64,000 nucleotides of DNA from Petrosia ficiformis (lineage: Eukaryota > Porifera > Demospongiae > Haplosclerida > Petrosiidae): the NCBI GenBank assembly GCA_947044365.1, contig OX345637.1, positions 434,001-498,000 of the forward strand, read 5' to 3'. This document shows positions 12,635-24,835 of this stretch, piece by piece; the stretch's first letter is position 1; the number at the start of each line of letters is the position of its first letter. The notes beneath the pieces are model-generated. The model was not told the DNA's origin, did no database searches, and saw nothing but the letters and a program-made list of their open reading frames with translations. Made by a program: the position numbers and the translations under genes.

Positions 12635-13431
12635 GTTAGCGAATCATACTAATGAGAATTATATTTAAGTATCACCATTTTCATGGTCGCCTTTGACATA
12701 ATTATGTGTAATTGTATCTGAACTGTTGGTAAATTTCTATCGCATCAAGATCTATATTCCTGTACAATAATTATATTACACCTTGACCGTGATGGACAAG
12801 TTATAGACAAACCTGAGGATCTCAGAACACATAGAGACTGAATTGCTATAGCTATAGTAGATAATCACACATGTATCTTTATACATTCACACATTCTATC
12901 TTTACTGTAGCTATCCGGTCACACTCTCTGAAGATCCTACTGTCTCCAAAGACACTGAATCAAAAACTCGCACTAGCGGCATCTAGTTGAATCTGTTATT
13001 TGGCATACACATCACTTAATACGAGGTATTATGACATTTCAAAAAAATTGTGGAATTTTAAAATGACACCAGACTGCACCGTGCTCCTTTGCATTACAAG
13101 GCTAACAGTCGTAACATTATCTTTTATTAAACAATTAAAATACAATTAATTTTATGTTTATAATAAATATTTAAAACACAGGGTTGGGTAAAGTTCACAA
13201 TTTATATTTAGAGAATCCATATGTGTAGCAGCTCCTCTCTTATGCTAAACATGTCAGGTGGCAAAGTTGTGACATTTTGATTGGTTAGTGGTCAAATGAG
13301 CTGATAAGATAATTCATAGTATTGAAGGAAGGTTCATATAATTCAAGTTTATCATACACAGTAAGTGTTTATAATCAAGTTATATTTTTTATACATCAAT
13401 CACTTGTCTATTGTTTCATTATCAGACAGTG
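12635..13431. other. Intergenic interval between copies B and C
   Basis: The first 500 bp are homologous to 191-735. The end holds a probable 5'UTR intron of copy C, 13361-13425 (GTAAGT donor, TATCAG acceptor), six bases before the start codon. Copy B has the same arrangement; copy A does not. No other gene was seen. Confidence 0.6.
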
Positions 13432-16400
13432 ATGTCTGGATATCGTGATATTGAAGTGGAATGTTTGATGGCCTTTCAGAATGGGATTCAAGATGCAGCA
13501 ATTCAACTGCTACCTTTTGTAGATGACGTTCACAATCTAAAGATGCCAACTACTCAGCAGACAGTATTTCATCTCGCATGTTATCATGGATGGATTGATA
13601 TAGCAAAGATGCTCATCAATGAATATCAGTTCAAAAAAATGTGTACAGACAATGCTGGCAATACTTCACTACATATGGCATGTCGTCAAATAAGAAATCT
13701 GCAAGTGATCCAGTACCTGATCAGAGAATGTCATTGTGATCCAATGAGTAAGAACTATCACGGAAACACTCCATTACATCTAGCTTGTAAAAGTAAAGAT
13801 ATGCCTGTAATTCAGTACCTGATAAATCAATGTCAGTGTGATCTAATGAGTATGAATAATGATCAAATCACTCCACTTTATCTGGTTTATAGAAGTCAAA
13901 ATACGAATCTAATTCACTTTCTGAATACTGAATGTTATCGTGATCCTTTGAGTATAACCAATGATTGCACTACTCTACTTCATCTGGCTTATAGTAATGA
14001 AGACATGGAAATGGTTTACTACCTGATTAACAGATGCCATTTTGATCTGACGAGTAAAAACAATGATGGCAACACTCTACTTCATCTGGCTTGTGGTAGC
14101 AGAGATATGAAAATGGTTTACTACCTAATTAGCAATTGTCATTGTGATCCAATGAGTAAGAACAAAAATGGCAAAACTCCACTACACCTGGCTTGTACTA
14201 ATAGAGATATGCAAATGGTTCGCTACCTGATTAATGAATGTCATTGTGATCCAATGAATAAGAACAAAAATGGCAACACTCCACTACACCTGGCTTGTAC
14301 TAATAGAGATATGCAAATGGTTCGCTACCTGATTAATGAATGTCATTGTGATCCAATGAATAAGAACAAAAATGGCAACACTCCACTACACCTGGCTTGT
14401 ACTAATAGAGATATGCAAATGGTTCGCTACCTGATTAATGAATGTCATTGTGATCCAATGAATAAGAACAAAAATGGCAATACTCCACTACACCTGGCCT
14501 GTACTAATAGTGGTATTCAAATAGTTCACTACCTGATTAACGAATGTCATTGTGATCCAATGAGTCAGAACAATGATGGCAACACTCTGCTACATCAGGC
14601 TTGTATTTTGAATGATATGTTTATGGTTCGGTACCTGATTAGTGAGTATCAATTTGATCTGGTGAGTGAGAATAATGACAGTAATACTCCACTGCACATT
14701 GCATGTCAACATTGTCTAGGTAGCACTTCTATTATCGAAGAACTTGTTTCTACTGGAAAATTTGATCCCTTAGCTAAAAATAAATTTGGTTCAACACCAC
14801 TAACACTAGTACCAAAACAGTACAGAGAAAAAATGAAAGCAGTATTTGCCAAGTTTGGTAAAATCCAGATTTCTCATCCAGTTAACTCCTATGTCAATGT
14901 AGTTGTACTGGGTAATTCTGGAGTGGGTAAGAGTACATTAGCTCAGGTCATTATTCAGAGAGCCAGTGGTGTGTTTGCTTCGGTACGTGGTCTGTTTCAG
15001 TATGTAAAGGGAGTAGAGCTTTGTACAGCTGGCATAATTCCTAGTAAACTAGAACACAGGGAATTAGGAAATGTTATCCTACATGACTCAGCAGGTCAAT
15101 CAGAATACTACTCTAGTCATATTGCAGTTCTTGAGAATCTACTTCATGGTTCTGCAGCTGTTTTCATTATCGTAGTTCGCTTATCTGAGAAGGAAGTGTA
15201 CAAACATCTTCATTATTGGCTGACTATTGTGGAGAATGAAAGCCACAAGGCATTAGGTCAGTGTCATTTAGTTATAGTAGCCAGCCATATCGATGAAGTC
15301 GAACAGAAACAACGATCAGGTATCTACAGAGAACTAGCTGACATTACATCATCACGACTTTCTCAACAGAGTGGTGTAGTAAATTGTGGGTTAGTACCTC
15401 TTAATTGTCGTAGACTTGCTGGTGGTGAGCTTTCTTCCTTTACAACTACCTTATCCAGTGCTTGTCAATCAATTCGTAGCGCTAATACAAGAGAAATGGG
15501 TCTGTATTGTCACATGTTGTATGGTTTACTTGAAGAAACAAAAGAGAGTGTCTTCACACTAGATCAGCTAAGAACACTTGTAATAGAATCAAAACAGTAT
15601 TATGTACCAGCAGAGGTAAATACAATGTCTGAGTTACTCTCTTCTCTTCATGCAACTGGTCTCATTGTGTTTCTAAAGAACATCCACGAATCTGGTAATT
15701 CATGGATTGTTTCTCGAAAGGGAGTTCTTCTTACTGATATAAATGGTGTCCTGTTTGCTCCAGAGAATTTTAAACAACATCACGATATAGCTAGTAATAC
15801 AGGAATTATTACCCTGTCTACTGTTTCTCGACTCTTCTCACATTTATCTTCAGAAATGTTAGTTCTGTTTCTTCAGTATATGGAGCTGTGTCAGGAGATC
15901 AGTCAAGACTTCTTGACTTCCACTAATCTGATGATGAGAGATGATGAATCATCAGATGAGATGAGGGAGAGATTATTATATTTTCCTGCCCTCATACGTA
16001 ACACAGAGAGACCTCAAGAGATCAGTGGAACATTTCAGTTTGGTTGGTGTCTTCAGTGTTCTAATCCTCATCAGTTCTTTCTTCCTCGTTTCCTTCATGT
16101 TCTTCTCCTTCATCTTTCCTTTCAATATGCTCTCCCAAAGTCAACAGAGAATAAACTTCATCGACGATGTACCATTTGGACAAGTGGTATTCTGTGGAAG
16201 GACACACGTGGTGTTCAGAGTTTAGTAGAACTAGTTGATAATAGTCAATGTGTTCTACTGTTAATGTCATGTCAAGTAGGATCAGAACAAAACATGCTTC
16301 GTCTTTGTAAAGACTTACTTTGTGAAATACTTTCACTTCAACAACAGCTTTGTCCCAGTTTAAAGCTACAAGAATTTGTTATTGACCCCTCACAATTACA

Positions 16401-17446
16401 CTACCCTATCCAGAAACCTTCTACACTAACACTTTATGATATCGAATTGATCGCCTCATGTATTATTCAAAAGGAACTATTTGTCCTGGATACAGAAGGA
16501 GATAAACAGATGAAGATATCAGATCTATTTCCATTTGAACCTATTCAACCTGATACATTATCAGTATTTGCAGGACGTAATCCTGAAGTGAGTGATTTGA
16601 TATTATATTAGATTATTATTATAACATGTTATTTGTTTCTTTATACAGGATATTGCTAATACTCTTAACAGAGATCCAACTATAATGAGGATATGCAGTG
16701 AACAAGCTACTGACCCTTGCAAAGGTTAATGTCAGTAATGTTATCTGTAATAGTATATTATTAATACTACTGATAGTCATGTGTAAGTTATGATAGATAA
16801 CATAAAATTGATCACCTTATATGGCTACCTCATGAAGGGTATCATTTTTATACACTATAGAATCATCACATATACCTTTACCTGTTGTAAGTTCACATAG
16901 TGAAACTAGTCAGACCACTACAGGTATAGTAATACTATAATTATGTGTGCAATATTCAGTACATTCCTTTCAGGATCATCATCACACACATCAGAGATAA
17001 CTGTTATCACTCCTACTCAACATGACTTACTAGACAGTACAATACCATTACCTAATATCCAATCCATGACCTCTTCTAATTCACTTCATCTCACTACAAC
17101 AAGTGTAGAAGATACTGAAAGAGATGAGACAGAACATTTACCATCTCCTAAGAACATACTCACAAGACACTTGTCTGATATAACTGATGTTGTGTTAGAT
17201 CCTGAGAAACTAGCTAATGATCTTCACTCTGCTGGTCTAGTAACATTTCATATGAAAGATAGAGTATTGACTACATCAAGTTACTCTCGTTATGACAAAG
17301 TTAGCAAATTAGTTAATGATATATGGAGGATGCTGAGAGCTGATAATGATCTCGAGAAATTAATGATGTTTTGTGATGTACTGAAGAAACAGAATAATGA
17401 TAAACTTAATGAAATTACACAAGACATGTTGAGAGAATTAGGTTAG
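13432..17446 (+). CDS. ROCO-type protein, copy C: expanded ankyrin array - Roc GTPase - COR - CARD-like domain
   Basis: Model: join(13432..16587, 16649..16724, 16861..16923, 16974..17446), 1255 aa. The first ATG in frame (MSGYRDIEV) was chosen; the frame opens slightly earlier but without an ATG. Residues 40-480 carry about 13 ankyrin repeats against about 8 in copy A. Four consecutive units from 14161 (102 bp each) are nearly identical in DNA. Roc follows with P-loop GNSGVGKST (about residue 493), DSAGQ and SHIDEVE, then COR, then a linker rich in Ser/Thr, then the CARD-like domain (LTRHLSDITDVVLDPEKLAN onward). Exon boundaries and phases equal those of copy A. No disabling changes were seen. 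The family role is GTP-switched scaffolding, and the ankyrin array probably sets the binding partner; both are inference here. Confidence 0.87.
14161..14568 (+). repeat. Four tandem 102-bp ankyrin units of recent origin in copy C
   Basis: Units start at 14161, 14263, 14365 and 14467, each encoding 34 residues (KNGNTPLHLACTNRDMQMV...). The second and third are identical by eye, the first differs at one codon, and the fourth diverges in its second half. Ankyrin units elsewhere in the gene differ at most positions, so this block was amplified recently, probably by unequal exchange. Confidence 0.9.
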
Positions 17447-19455
17447 TGAATCATAATGATACCTAATTATTACATGTATTATAATATTATTATATTCATA
17501 GGTGTATCCAAGGTTTTCTAATAACATGATTCAACAATATTACTTACATTATTCAAATTTGTATAATTTCATTTGAACTATTACAATACAAGTGAATTTG
17601 ACATACAGTTTGTTAGCAAATTATGATTATACAACACATTAGACTAGTCCAGCCAGTCACTATATATTATGTGGGAGCGATGTGTTATATAAGTATACAC
17701 GTTAGTAATTAATTTTGTGTTTTCCACACTGTCTGGTGAAGTTGTGGTAGCAAAATAATTATTTGTTTGTATTTCTAATAGAAATAATTGCATTCCTGAC
17801 AAGAAAGGTTTCACTGGTAATTGATAGTACAATCTGAAGTACAAACATTGTACTGTACTATAGTTTGACGTAGACACTAAAATTCATGTTACCATTTAAA
17901 TAGAAATGCTTGTTTGCTGATCATGAGTATCAAATATAAAACCACACTCAATGCTGCATGCTGATGATTATAATGATTATGTACATTTAATCCTGCAATG
18001 GTTATGAGCCCTAAAATTGAGGAGGTTGCCTCTAGGATTGAGGATAATTTGTGGCACTGAACATTATATCCGGAAGGCTAGTCAATTCCAAGATATCACC
18101 AGTACCAGGTCCACAATGGCAACTAGCTACGGTGTGTAAAAATGCTGTTATAAATTCTTATATGACCATTTTGAAACACCCATGCGTAGTAATATCAACA
18201 TTAAGAAGGTGGTACATGGATTGATTGAAACCTCAGTACGTTACTTAACTAAGGGTTTCAAAAGTAGTTGTATATGGAATTTTTTCTCCAGATCGATCTT
18301 TTCATAGTTACAGCTTTGCTAATAGACGTTATAAACTATCTTGATCAAGACTTAATGAAATAACATGCATACCACCGATTACAACACAATAAGTGGTTAA
18401 ATTTTAAGTGCACTGTTTAATTACATGCAGCACACTATAATTATAGACGTAGGGTGGAAATTTTGTGTGATATATTTATGTACATTTACGAGTTACCGAA
18501 ATGAGGCTGTTAAATCTCTTCTTAATTATTATACACAATATTAGCATTGAAGGAATATAATGTAGTTCTCATGAAGATTTAAAGATGAAGAACATGTTTT
18601 CAAAACATGAATAAGAAACAAAATTAAAGAAACTTCATCTGTTCATTGAACTTTCATACTGGTCGTCTTTGAGTCTGATACTGCAAACTGCCTATCACTA
18701 AATAAAAGAATAGAGTTTGGATTACAATATTATCATCAGTGTTTTTGATAAGCTCATATGGCACACCATTGGCCCAAAGAGCTTCATATTTGGCACTGCA
18801 CAGTTCTCTCATTGTGCCAGTGGCGCAGTTAATTATGATTATATTGTCACTAACAGCATTAATTTTTTACTAATTGATGTATTCCCAATGGCACACACAC
18901 GCTAGCCATTGTTGAACCAATTTGGCCCATGCATATCAAAAACTGTGATTGCTGATATCTATAAACTTAATCATTTATAATAAATTTCAGATTTATTGTT
19001 ATGTTTAATGCAAAACAATGAAACTGGTTAGTACTGGAATAGTGATTTTAGTAGTACATTATATCATACATGGGTAAGCATACACCTGTGTAAGCAGCCA
19101 TTCCACTATTTTGACAGTAACATCCAAAATAAACACTATCCCATGCAAATCCCCCACCTTTCTCAGATAGTGGCTGCATGTTTTATATTTTCAATAATGC
19201 AGCTGTCCAAATTAAACAGCTGGGAAATACCCAATAGTGTTTTGTGTAATTAGAATTGGTATGAAGCAATTCTTCATGATATAAACTATGTACATGTACT
19301 GTTCATTATAACTGTATAGTAGCTAATACATTAATTACATATGAAGTGTTTAAATATAAACATTTAGTTTACAATCTTTAATGGTGAATTTCAGAAATAA
19401 TGTCACAAAATTATACACCTTCATGTGATTAGATATTATTATACATATAAATATG
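17447..19455. other. Intergenic interval between copy C and ZC3H14
   Basis: 17447-18724 is the duplicate of the copy A flank without its transposons. TA at 17663-17664 and at 17686-17687 are the empty target sites. The homology ends at 18724, 12 bp before a short hAT-like element (18737-18947). 18948-19455 shows nothing recognisable. Confidence 0.65.
18737..18947. mobile_element. Short hAT-like MITE (family CAGWGTTTTTGATAA), inverted copy
   Basis: Begins CAGTGTTTTTGATAAGC and ends TATCAAAAACTGTG. The interior (GGCCCAAAGAG, TTTGGCACTGCACAGTTCTC) matches the copies at 19912, 30846 and 50583 in reverse orientation. The 8-bp flanks (attatcat/attgctga) match only in the first three bases, so the duplication is decayed or absent. 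Confidence 0.6.
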
Positions 19456-22400
19456 TTATATATAATTATACATGTACCTAACAGGTTTTCCTGGTGTCCA
19501 GGTAAGAGCTGATTTCTTAGGATATCTGGCTCTTGTTCTTCCACCACTGTAAGGAAACTGGAGGAATGATAAAATATTACACTATAGTTACTGTAATCAC
19601 GTAGTATACTGTACCTGTGTCATAGGTGCAAATGGACTAGCCATTGAAAGAGGAATTACTGTGTGTTTGAGGAGAGAGAGAGAGAGAGTAATACATGTAT
19701 ATTCAACTCTATTTATAATAATAGCTACATGTGTATGTACCTTCAGGTTGTATATTTGGAGTATTAATTTTAGGAACAGTATGAAGATAAGGACAGTCTG
19801 GTCTAACACATCTAAAAAATACGTAATATACATTATAACATAAAATTGTGTTAATGTTATTAAACATGTTTTATTAAACGCTATCTTCAATAGCCTTTTT
19901 ATATCAGGCATCAGAGTTTTTGATACGTTTTGAAGCATGGACCAAATTGGCTTAGTGTGTGTGCCATTGAGAATACATCTTGAGCTAATTAACAAAGAGT
20001 TAATGCTGTTAGTGTCAATATGATCATAATTAACTGTGCCACTCGCCCAAAGAGAGAACTGTGCAGTGCCAAATAAGAAGCTCTTTGGGGCAAATGGTGC
20101 AGCTTATCAAAAACACTGTCAAACATGAATAAAATTTAGTAATAAAGAAGCTTAATGATAGCTCTTCCTGGACACCCAACTTCTTAGAATAGCAGAATAT
20201 GAAATAATTAAAACGAAAATATGATCTTTTGTAAATTTGTCACATAATATCATTCGCTTATCTATTAATATTGTATGCCAACAATATTAGCAAATAACTA
20301 CAACTGAATTATGTAGATAACTGCGGGTAAGTTGGCCTAGTAAGGTCACATGACTTCACTGTTGCTATGGCACTCGTGATACCTCATATGTACATGTAAA
20401 AAGTGCATTGAGGATACGATAAAGTGCATATTAAGAACAGGAGTGTGAAATGTGAGATATTGTGATGAAAGGAAAAAGTAGATGAGTAATTTTGTACTAA
20501 CCTTCCATCAAATTTACAAAGTGGATGAATAAAACAACATTTTTGTCCATACTTGCATTTAGGAAATAATCTAGAGAGAATTATAATATATATACTAGAT
20601 GGACAGAAGAGATGAAAATATATTGAATACAAACATGTACATGTATAATATAACATATTAAAAGCTGAGCCTGTGTTGCAAAAAAGAAAAAAAAAGATAA
20701 CTGAGCAGGAATTGAACCAGCTCCTTCTGTTGCAAATATTATATGACAAGTACACATACATGTACATGTACTGTAGTACATGTACATGTACTTAATTGTG
20801 TAAACTTGACATGCACTGTACAAACAAATATATACATGTATATGTACATGTACAGTTACATGTATCATGATGATACAAGCAGTGAACACATTAAATTATA
20901 TTCTAATACTTCTGTACATACCTACAAGGTACTGTAGGATGATGAAAAGGACAAGAGTCACCATTTTTACAATTAGGCCAAAATTTACATCTCTCTGATA
21001 ATCCTTTGTTCTGTTTCGTATCTTCATCTTCATCTTCATTCAGTTCCTCTTCATCTTCCTTCTCTGATGTATTTAAACTTACAAAATCATTTTTCACACC
21101 CTCCATTGTAACAACAAATCTAGTACTAAGAGAATGGATAGTGGGTGAATATATGGATAGATGATGGAGGTGTAGATGGATGGAAGAGTGGATGGAGGGA
21201 CAGATAGATGGCTATACTTTTCTTCTTTGTTTTCTCTCTTATTTTTCAAGAAATCTCTCAAGTCAACCTGTTTCCTTGGTAACACCTTCCTGACAGCCGC
21301 AAGTGTAGCAGCCTCTACCTGCAACAAAATGCATTAATATTATATATATATAATAAATTATTAATACACAATTATGGTAAACACACTAATTAACCCTTGC
21401 CTATGTAGGCGGAGTGGAGAATTATTGTAATCTGGTTAAGATATATATAATTCAGTAACTTAGTGAGACAGAGAAAGGAATTTTCTTTCATTAATGTATT
21501 TGTTACCTCAGTTAATTTCAATTCTGTTTCTTCTGGTACTATCACTTTTTCTTCAACACTTGTAATCTGCTCTAATCTAACTTCTTCAACTTTCATCTCT
21601 TTTTTGACCTCAGTATCATCTTTGAGTCTCTTCTCTTCATGACGAAACTCATCAACAAACTCACTACTAGGAACATCTAGTACCTCTGTAACTGAGTATT
21701 AATATCTATCACTACATGTACATGTAGTCATGTACGCGTATATATACATGTACATGTACATGTATGTTAAAATATACATGTACCATTTTGCCTGAAATAA
21801 TTATCATAAGAGACTACAAAATACACTATTCTATCATCTTGTAGAGCATTACAGAAATCCAAAGGAGTGGTAATGGTATATCATACTATGCAGAAACCAA
21901 CATACTGAGGTACTTAAGATGGGTAGTGGCTTCTCTTGGATACCAAATTCAATATTTCAAGCCACATGGAAAATAACTTGAAGGATTAACTTGAAAGATT
22001 AAAGTGCATTGAGTATGCACAAGTAATGGGGACTATAGCCGGCACACACCGTACAATATATAATATACCTCCAGTGCTGTTCTCCTGATCTTTGTGTCTT
22101 CTCTCGCTTCCTCTCTTTCTTTGTCCTCTTCGACTGTGAATATCAGAAATTGCTTTTTGTAAGAGACGACCAGTTCCTCCTGATCTTCTAGGTCTGGACA
22201 AGATTATATACATGTACATGTACAGTGCAGTACATTACAGCTACAATATAGTATAGTATATGTAAAGTAGAATATAGTGAGTACATTCAGTGTAGTACAG
22301 TACAGTATAGCAATCACACACTATAGTACAACAGTAGAGCACACTCTCAACACATTACAGTATACATGTACATGTACAGTACAATGCAATACAGTATACA

Positions 22401-24698
22401 GTAGTATTAATATGAAAATTGATAGTATTTTTACCTCTCTTGCTTTTCTGGTAACTTTACAACACTAGATACACCTCCTCTTTCATTATCTTCATCTTCA
22501 CTATCAGTATGTGTAACTTCACCTTTTCTTCTACGAATTAAACTTCTTAAATCTTGATCTTTAGTTCTCCAAGGCTGTAAATAAGAATACATGTACAGTG
22601 TGAATGTACATGTACATGTATGAATGTACATGTATAGTATATGAACGTACATGTACATGTATATGCATAGGTACATTTACACATGTGCATTTTATGTGCT
22701 ATGTACACTGTACATGTACACATATTATGTAGCAATGATATACAAATATACATGTATATACTAAATGTCATGTGACTGATCATGTGACATACTTCATCCC
22801 TTCTGCGAACAGCTGTTTTTCTTTCTAGAGGGTCAGGAGGTAATTTAACTTTCTGTATACCTCTAGGAACTTCCTCTTCCTCCTCCTCTTTAGTCTCCTT
22901 GGCAACTTTTGCTACTGATGTGATAGGTGAAGGAGGATGCTTATTTATGAAGTCACTGGAGGTATTGAGAGGTGATCTGGATCTTTTAGTTTCAATTGAA
23001 TATGGTTGTGGTGTTCGAGAATGTGATCTGTTAGATCTGGGTGTAGAACCTAAAGGAGTACCTGGAGAATTGTGATAGCGATGTACATGTTTATGTACAT
23101 GTACATGTTTATGTATATACACATGCAATGACGATGTACATGTATAAGCAATAGCATTGTACATGTTTATGTACATGTACATGTTTATGTACATGTACAC
23201 GTTTATGTACATGTACATGTTTACAATGTATGTATATACACATGCACTATTATGTTTATGTACATGTACATGTTTATGTACATGTACATGTATATGTACA
23301 TGTACATGTACATACATTAGCATTGTACATGCAATAGACATTTATGTACAATGTACTAACAGTCTCACACTGTAAGTGATTGGAACCTTTCATTCATTTA
23401 GTATGCATTTACCTTCAGAGCTAACAGGAGATTTGTCCTTAGCTAACAGTTCAGGATTTGACAAAACTCTCTGTAACCTACATGTATAGAATGAAGCATT
23501 GATGGATTAACATTACAGCAATCTTTCTATACTCCTTTAGAGAAATACATGTACATCATTCCCTATAAACTATAATATACCCACATTACGTAGCCTATAT
23601 TAATTTGTAAAATACTCAATGATATTTTAATAATTTGAAGAAGCAAAAGATTTTATTGATTCCATATTAATTCTTCTTTCCCTTTGTAGTAATAACTACA
23701 TTGTACATCAATAAATAAAGAGCTAAATACATGATAGAATCATTGTGATATCTCTGACTAATTTGGTGGAAAGAAGTATGATGTATTAGTGTTCACTAGT
23801 AAGTAACTATCAAAATAAAACATTATCCCAGTATTCAATTCCGGAGATATTGCTTCTCCAATGTAATTGAATTTTATTATTAAGATTATTCAGTGGTTTT
23901 AGTAAACTGTAACTATTAACATACATGTATCATGATATAAATTATCTGGGTATATAGGTGAATTATTCAAAAAGGGGTGTGTCTAATCAATACATAATTA
24001 TACATGTATATAAAAAGGAAATAACTGATTGTTTTAGCTGGGGACACTTCAACAGAGTGGTGCCGACACAAAAATCAAAGCATATTTGTGATTTAATTGC
24101 ATTCCTTTGACCACATCAAAGGGAAATGCCATTGCATAGAGTGCTACAGCAGAACTAAATAGAGTGTTACAGATAGTACCTGATCCTCTTACCATTGCGT
24201 AAATGTATCCGTGTTATTTCCTAAAAATAGTTGCAGATCATTCTGAATCTGTTGAAATGTTTTTCTGTTTGCTATCATTACTATGATATAATCTGGTAAT
24301 TCATTATCTATAGGGCGGAGTCAACATGGTATATGAACAAAATATCTATTTAAAGCCCACATACGAAAAAACTTGAGAAATATTCATTAATAAGATTGAG
24401 CAGGACAATATAGATTATTGCATAATTATAATTCTAATCCCTATATTATGCACCACTAACACATTGAACTACTCATAGTCAATCGAAGTGCATAGTTATT
24501 GTATATACAGTGTACTAGCATACCTATATAAGCATCATATTCTTTCAATTTCTGTATGATCCCATCCTAAAAAGAGACAATACAAATGAATATATGATTC
24601 AGTCCACTTTTATAATTAAGATTTGATATTAATACAATAGCATATATTTTGAATGATCTTATTTCACTAACTCTCAAGATATCTGTTTCTATGGCCAT
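19456..24698 (-). CDS. ZC3H14: ZC3H14/Nab2-type poly(A) RNA-binding CCCH zinc-finger protein
   Basis: Minus-strand join, in coding order: 24672-24698, 24524-24566, 24193-24307, 23413-23477, 22793-23061, 22435-22574, 22069-22193, 21507-21685, 21218-21318, 20922-21119, 20502-20570, 19741-19811, 19615-19658, 19456-19557. All phases agree; 515 aa. The N-terminus is the PWI-like fold of this family (NELPDYIIVMIANRK, then LQLFLGNNTDTFTQWL). A basic, Ser-rich middle follows, then three CCCH fingers at about 402-455: CKFWPNCKNGDSCPFHH, CRLFPKCKYGQKCCFIH and CKFDGRCVRPDCPYLH. Relatives bind poly(A) tails in the nucleus and control tail length and mRNA export. Vertebrate ZC3H14 has five tandem fingers; fingers 4 and 5 are missing here, and the tail (ALTWTPGK) resembles the vertebrate C-terminus. 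The last exon depends on the CCTCCAG acceptor; another acceptor 11 bases downstream would shift the frame. Head-to-head with LAMP. Confidence 0.9.
19912..20118. mobile_element. Short hAT-like MITE (family CAGWGTTTTTGATAA)
   Basis: 207 bp from CAGAGTTTTTGATACG to CTTATCAAAAACACTG, with decayed 8-bp flanks tcaggcat/tcaaacat. It lies in the ZC3H14 intron between exons 11 and 12. It has the same orientation as the copies at 30846 and 50583. Confidence 0.7.
20640..20745 (-). repeat. tRNA-like SINE fragment in a ZC3H14 intron
   Basis: On the minus strand a box-B-like GGTTCAATTCC follows TTGCAACAGAAGGAGCT and is followed by TGCTCAGTTATC and a T-rich tail. The same block (TTGCAACAGATGGAGCT, then TTAGTTATC) occurs at 37455-37600. 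There is no complete tRNA fold, so this is a fragment rather than a gene. Confidence 0.4.
21700..23340. repeat. ACATGT-type simple repeats in ZC3H14 introns
   Basis: The introns around exons 5-8 contain many runs of alternating acatgt/tacatg, densest at 22590-22720 and 23085-23320. Exons interrupt the repeat cleanly. The apparent Met/Tyr/His/Val-rich reading frames over these runs are artefacts of the repeat. Confidence 0.8.
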
Positions 24699-24835
24699 TT
24701 TCTTTGAAGAACGTGCCACTGACACGCTCCAGTCACGCCCATGTCACGTGATATACACATGACGAACTAATACGCTGATTAAGCTCAATGTCTTTGTAAA
24801 CACTAAACACTGAATAGAGAACTTGTGATGTGTAA
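24699..24835. promoter_or_regulatory. 137-bp shared promoter of ZC3H14 (minus) and LAMP (plus), with CLEAR-like E-box
   Basis: Only 137 bp separate the two start codons, so both 5' leaders and core promoters must fit here. GTCACGTGAT at 24743-24752 matches the CLEAR consensus GTCACGTGAC at nine of ten positions. In vertebrates TFEB/MITF factors bind CLEAR sites to switch on lysosomal genes including LAMP1. The site is about 84 bp upstream of the LAMP ATG. No TATA box is evident. Confidence 0.65.
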
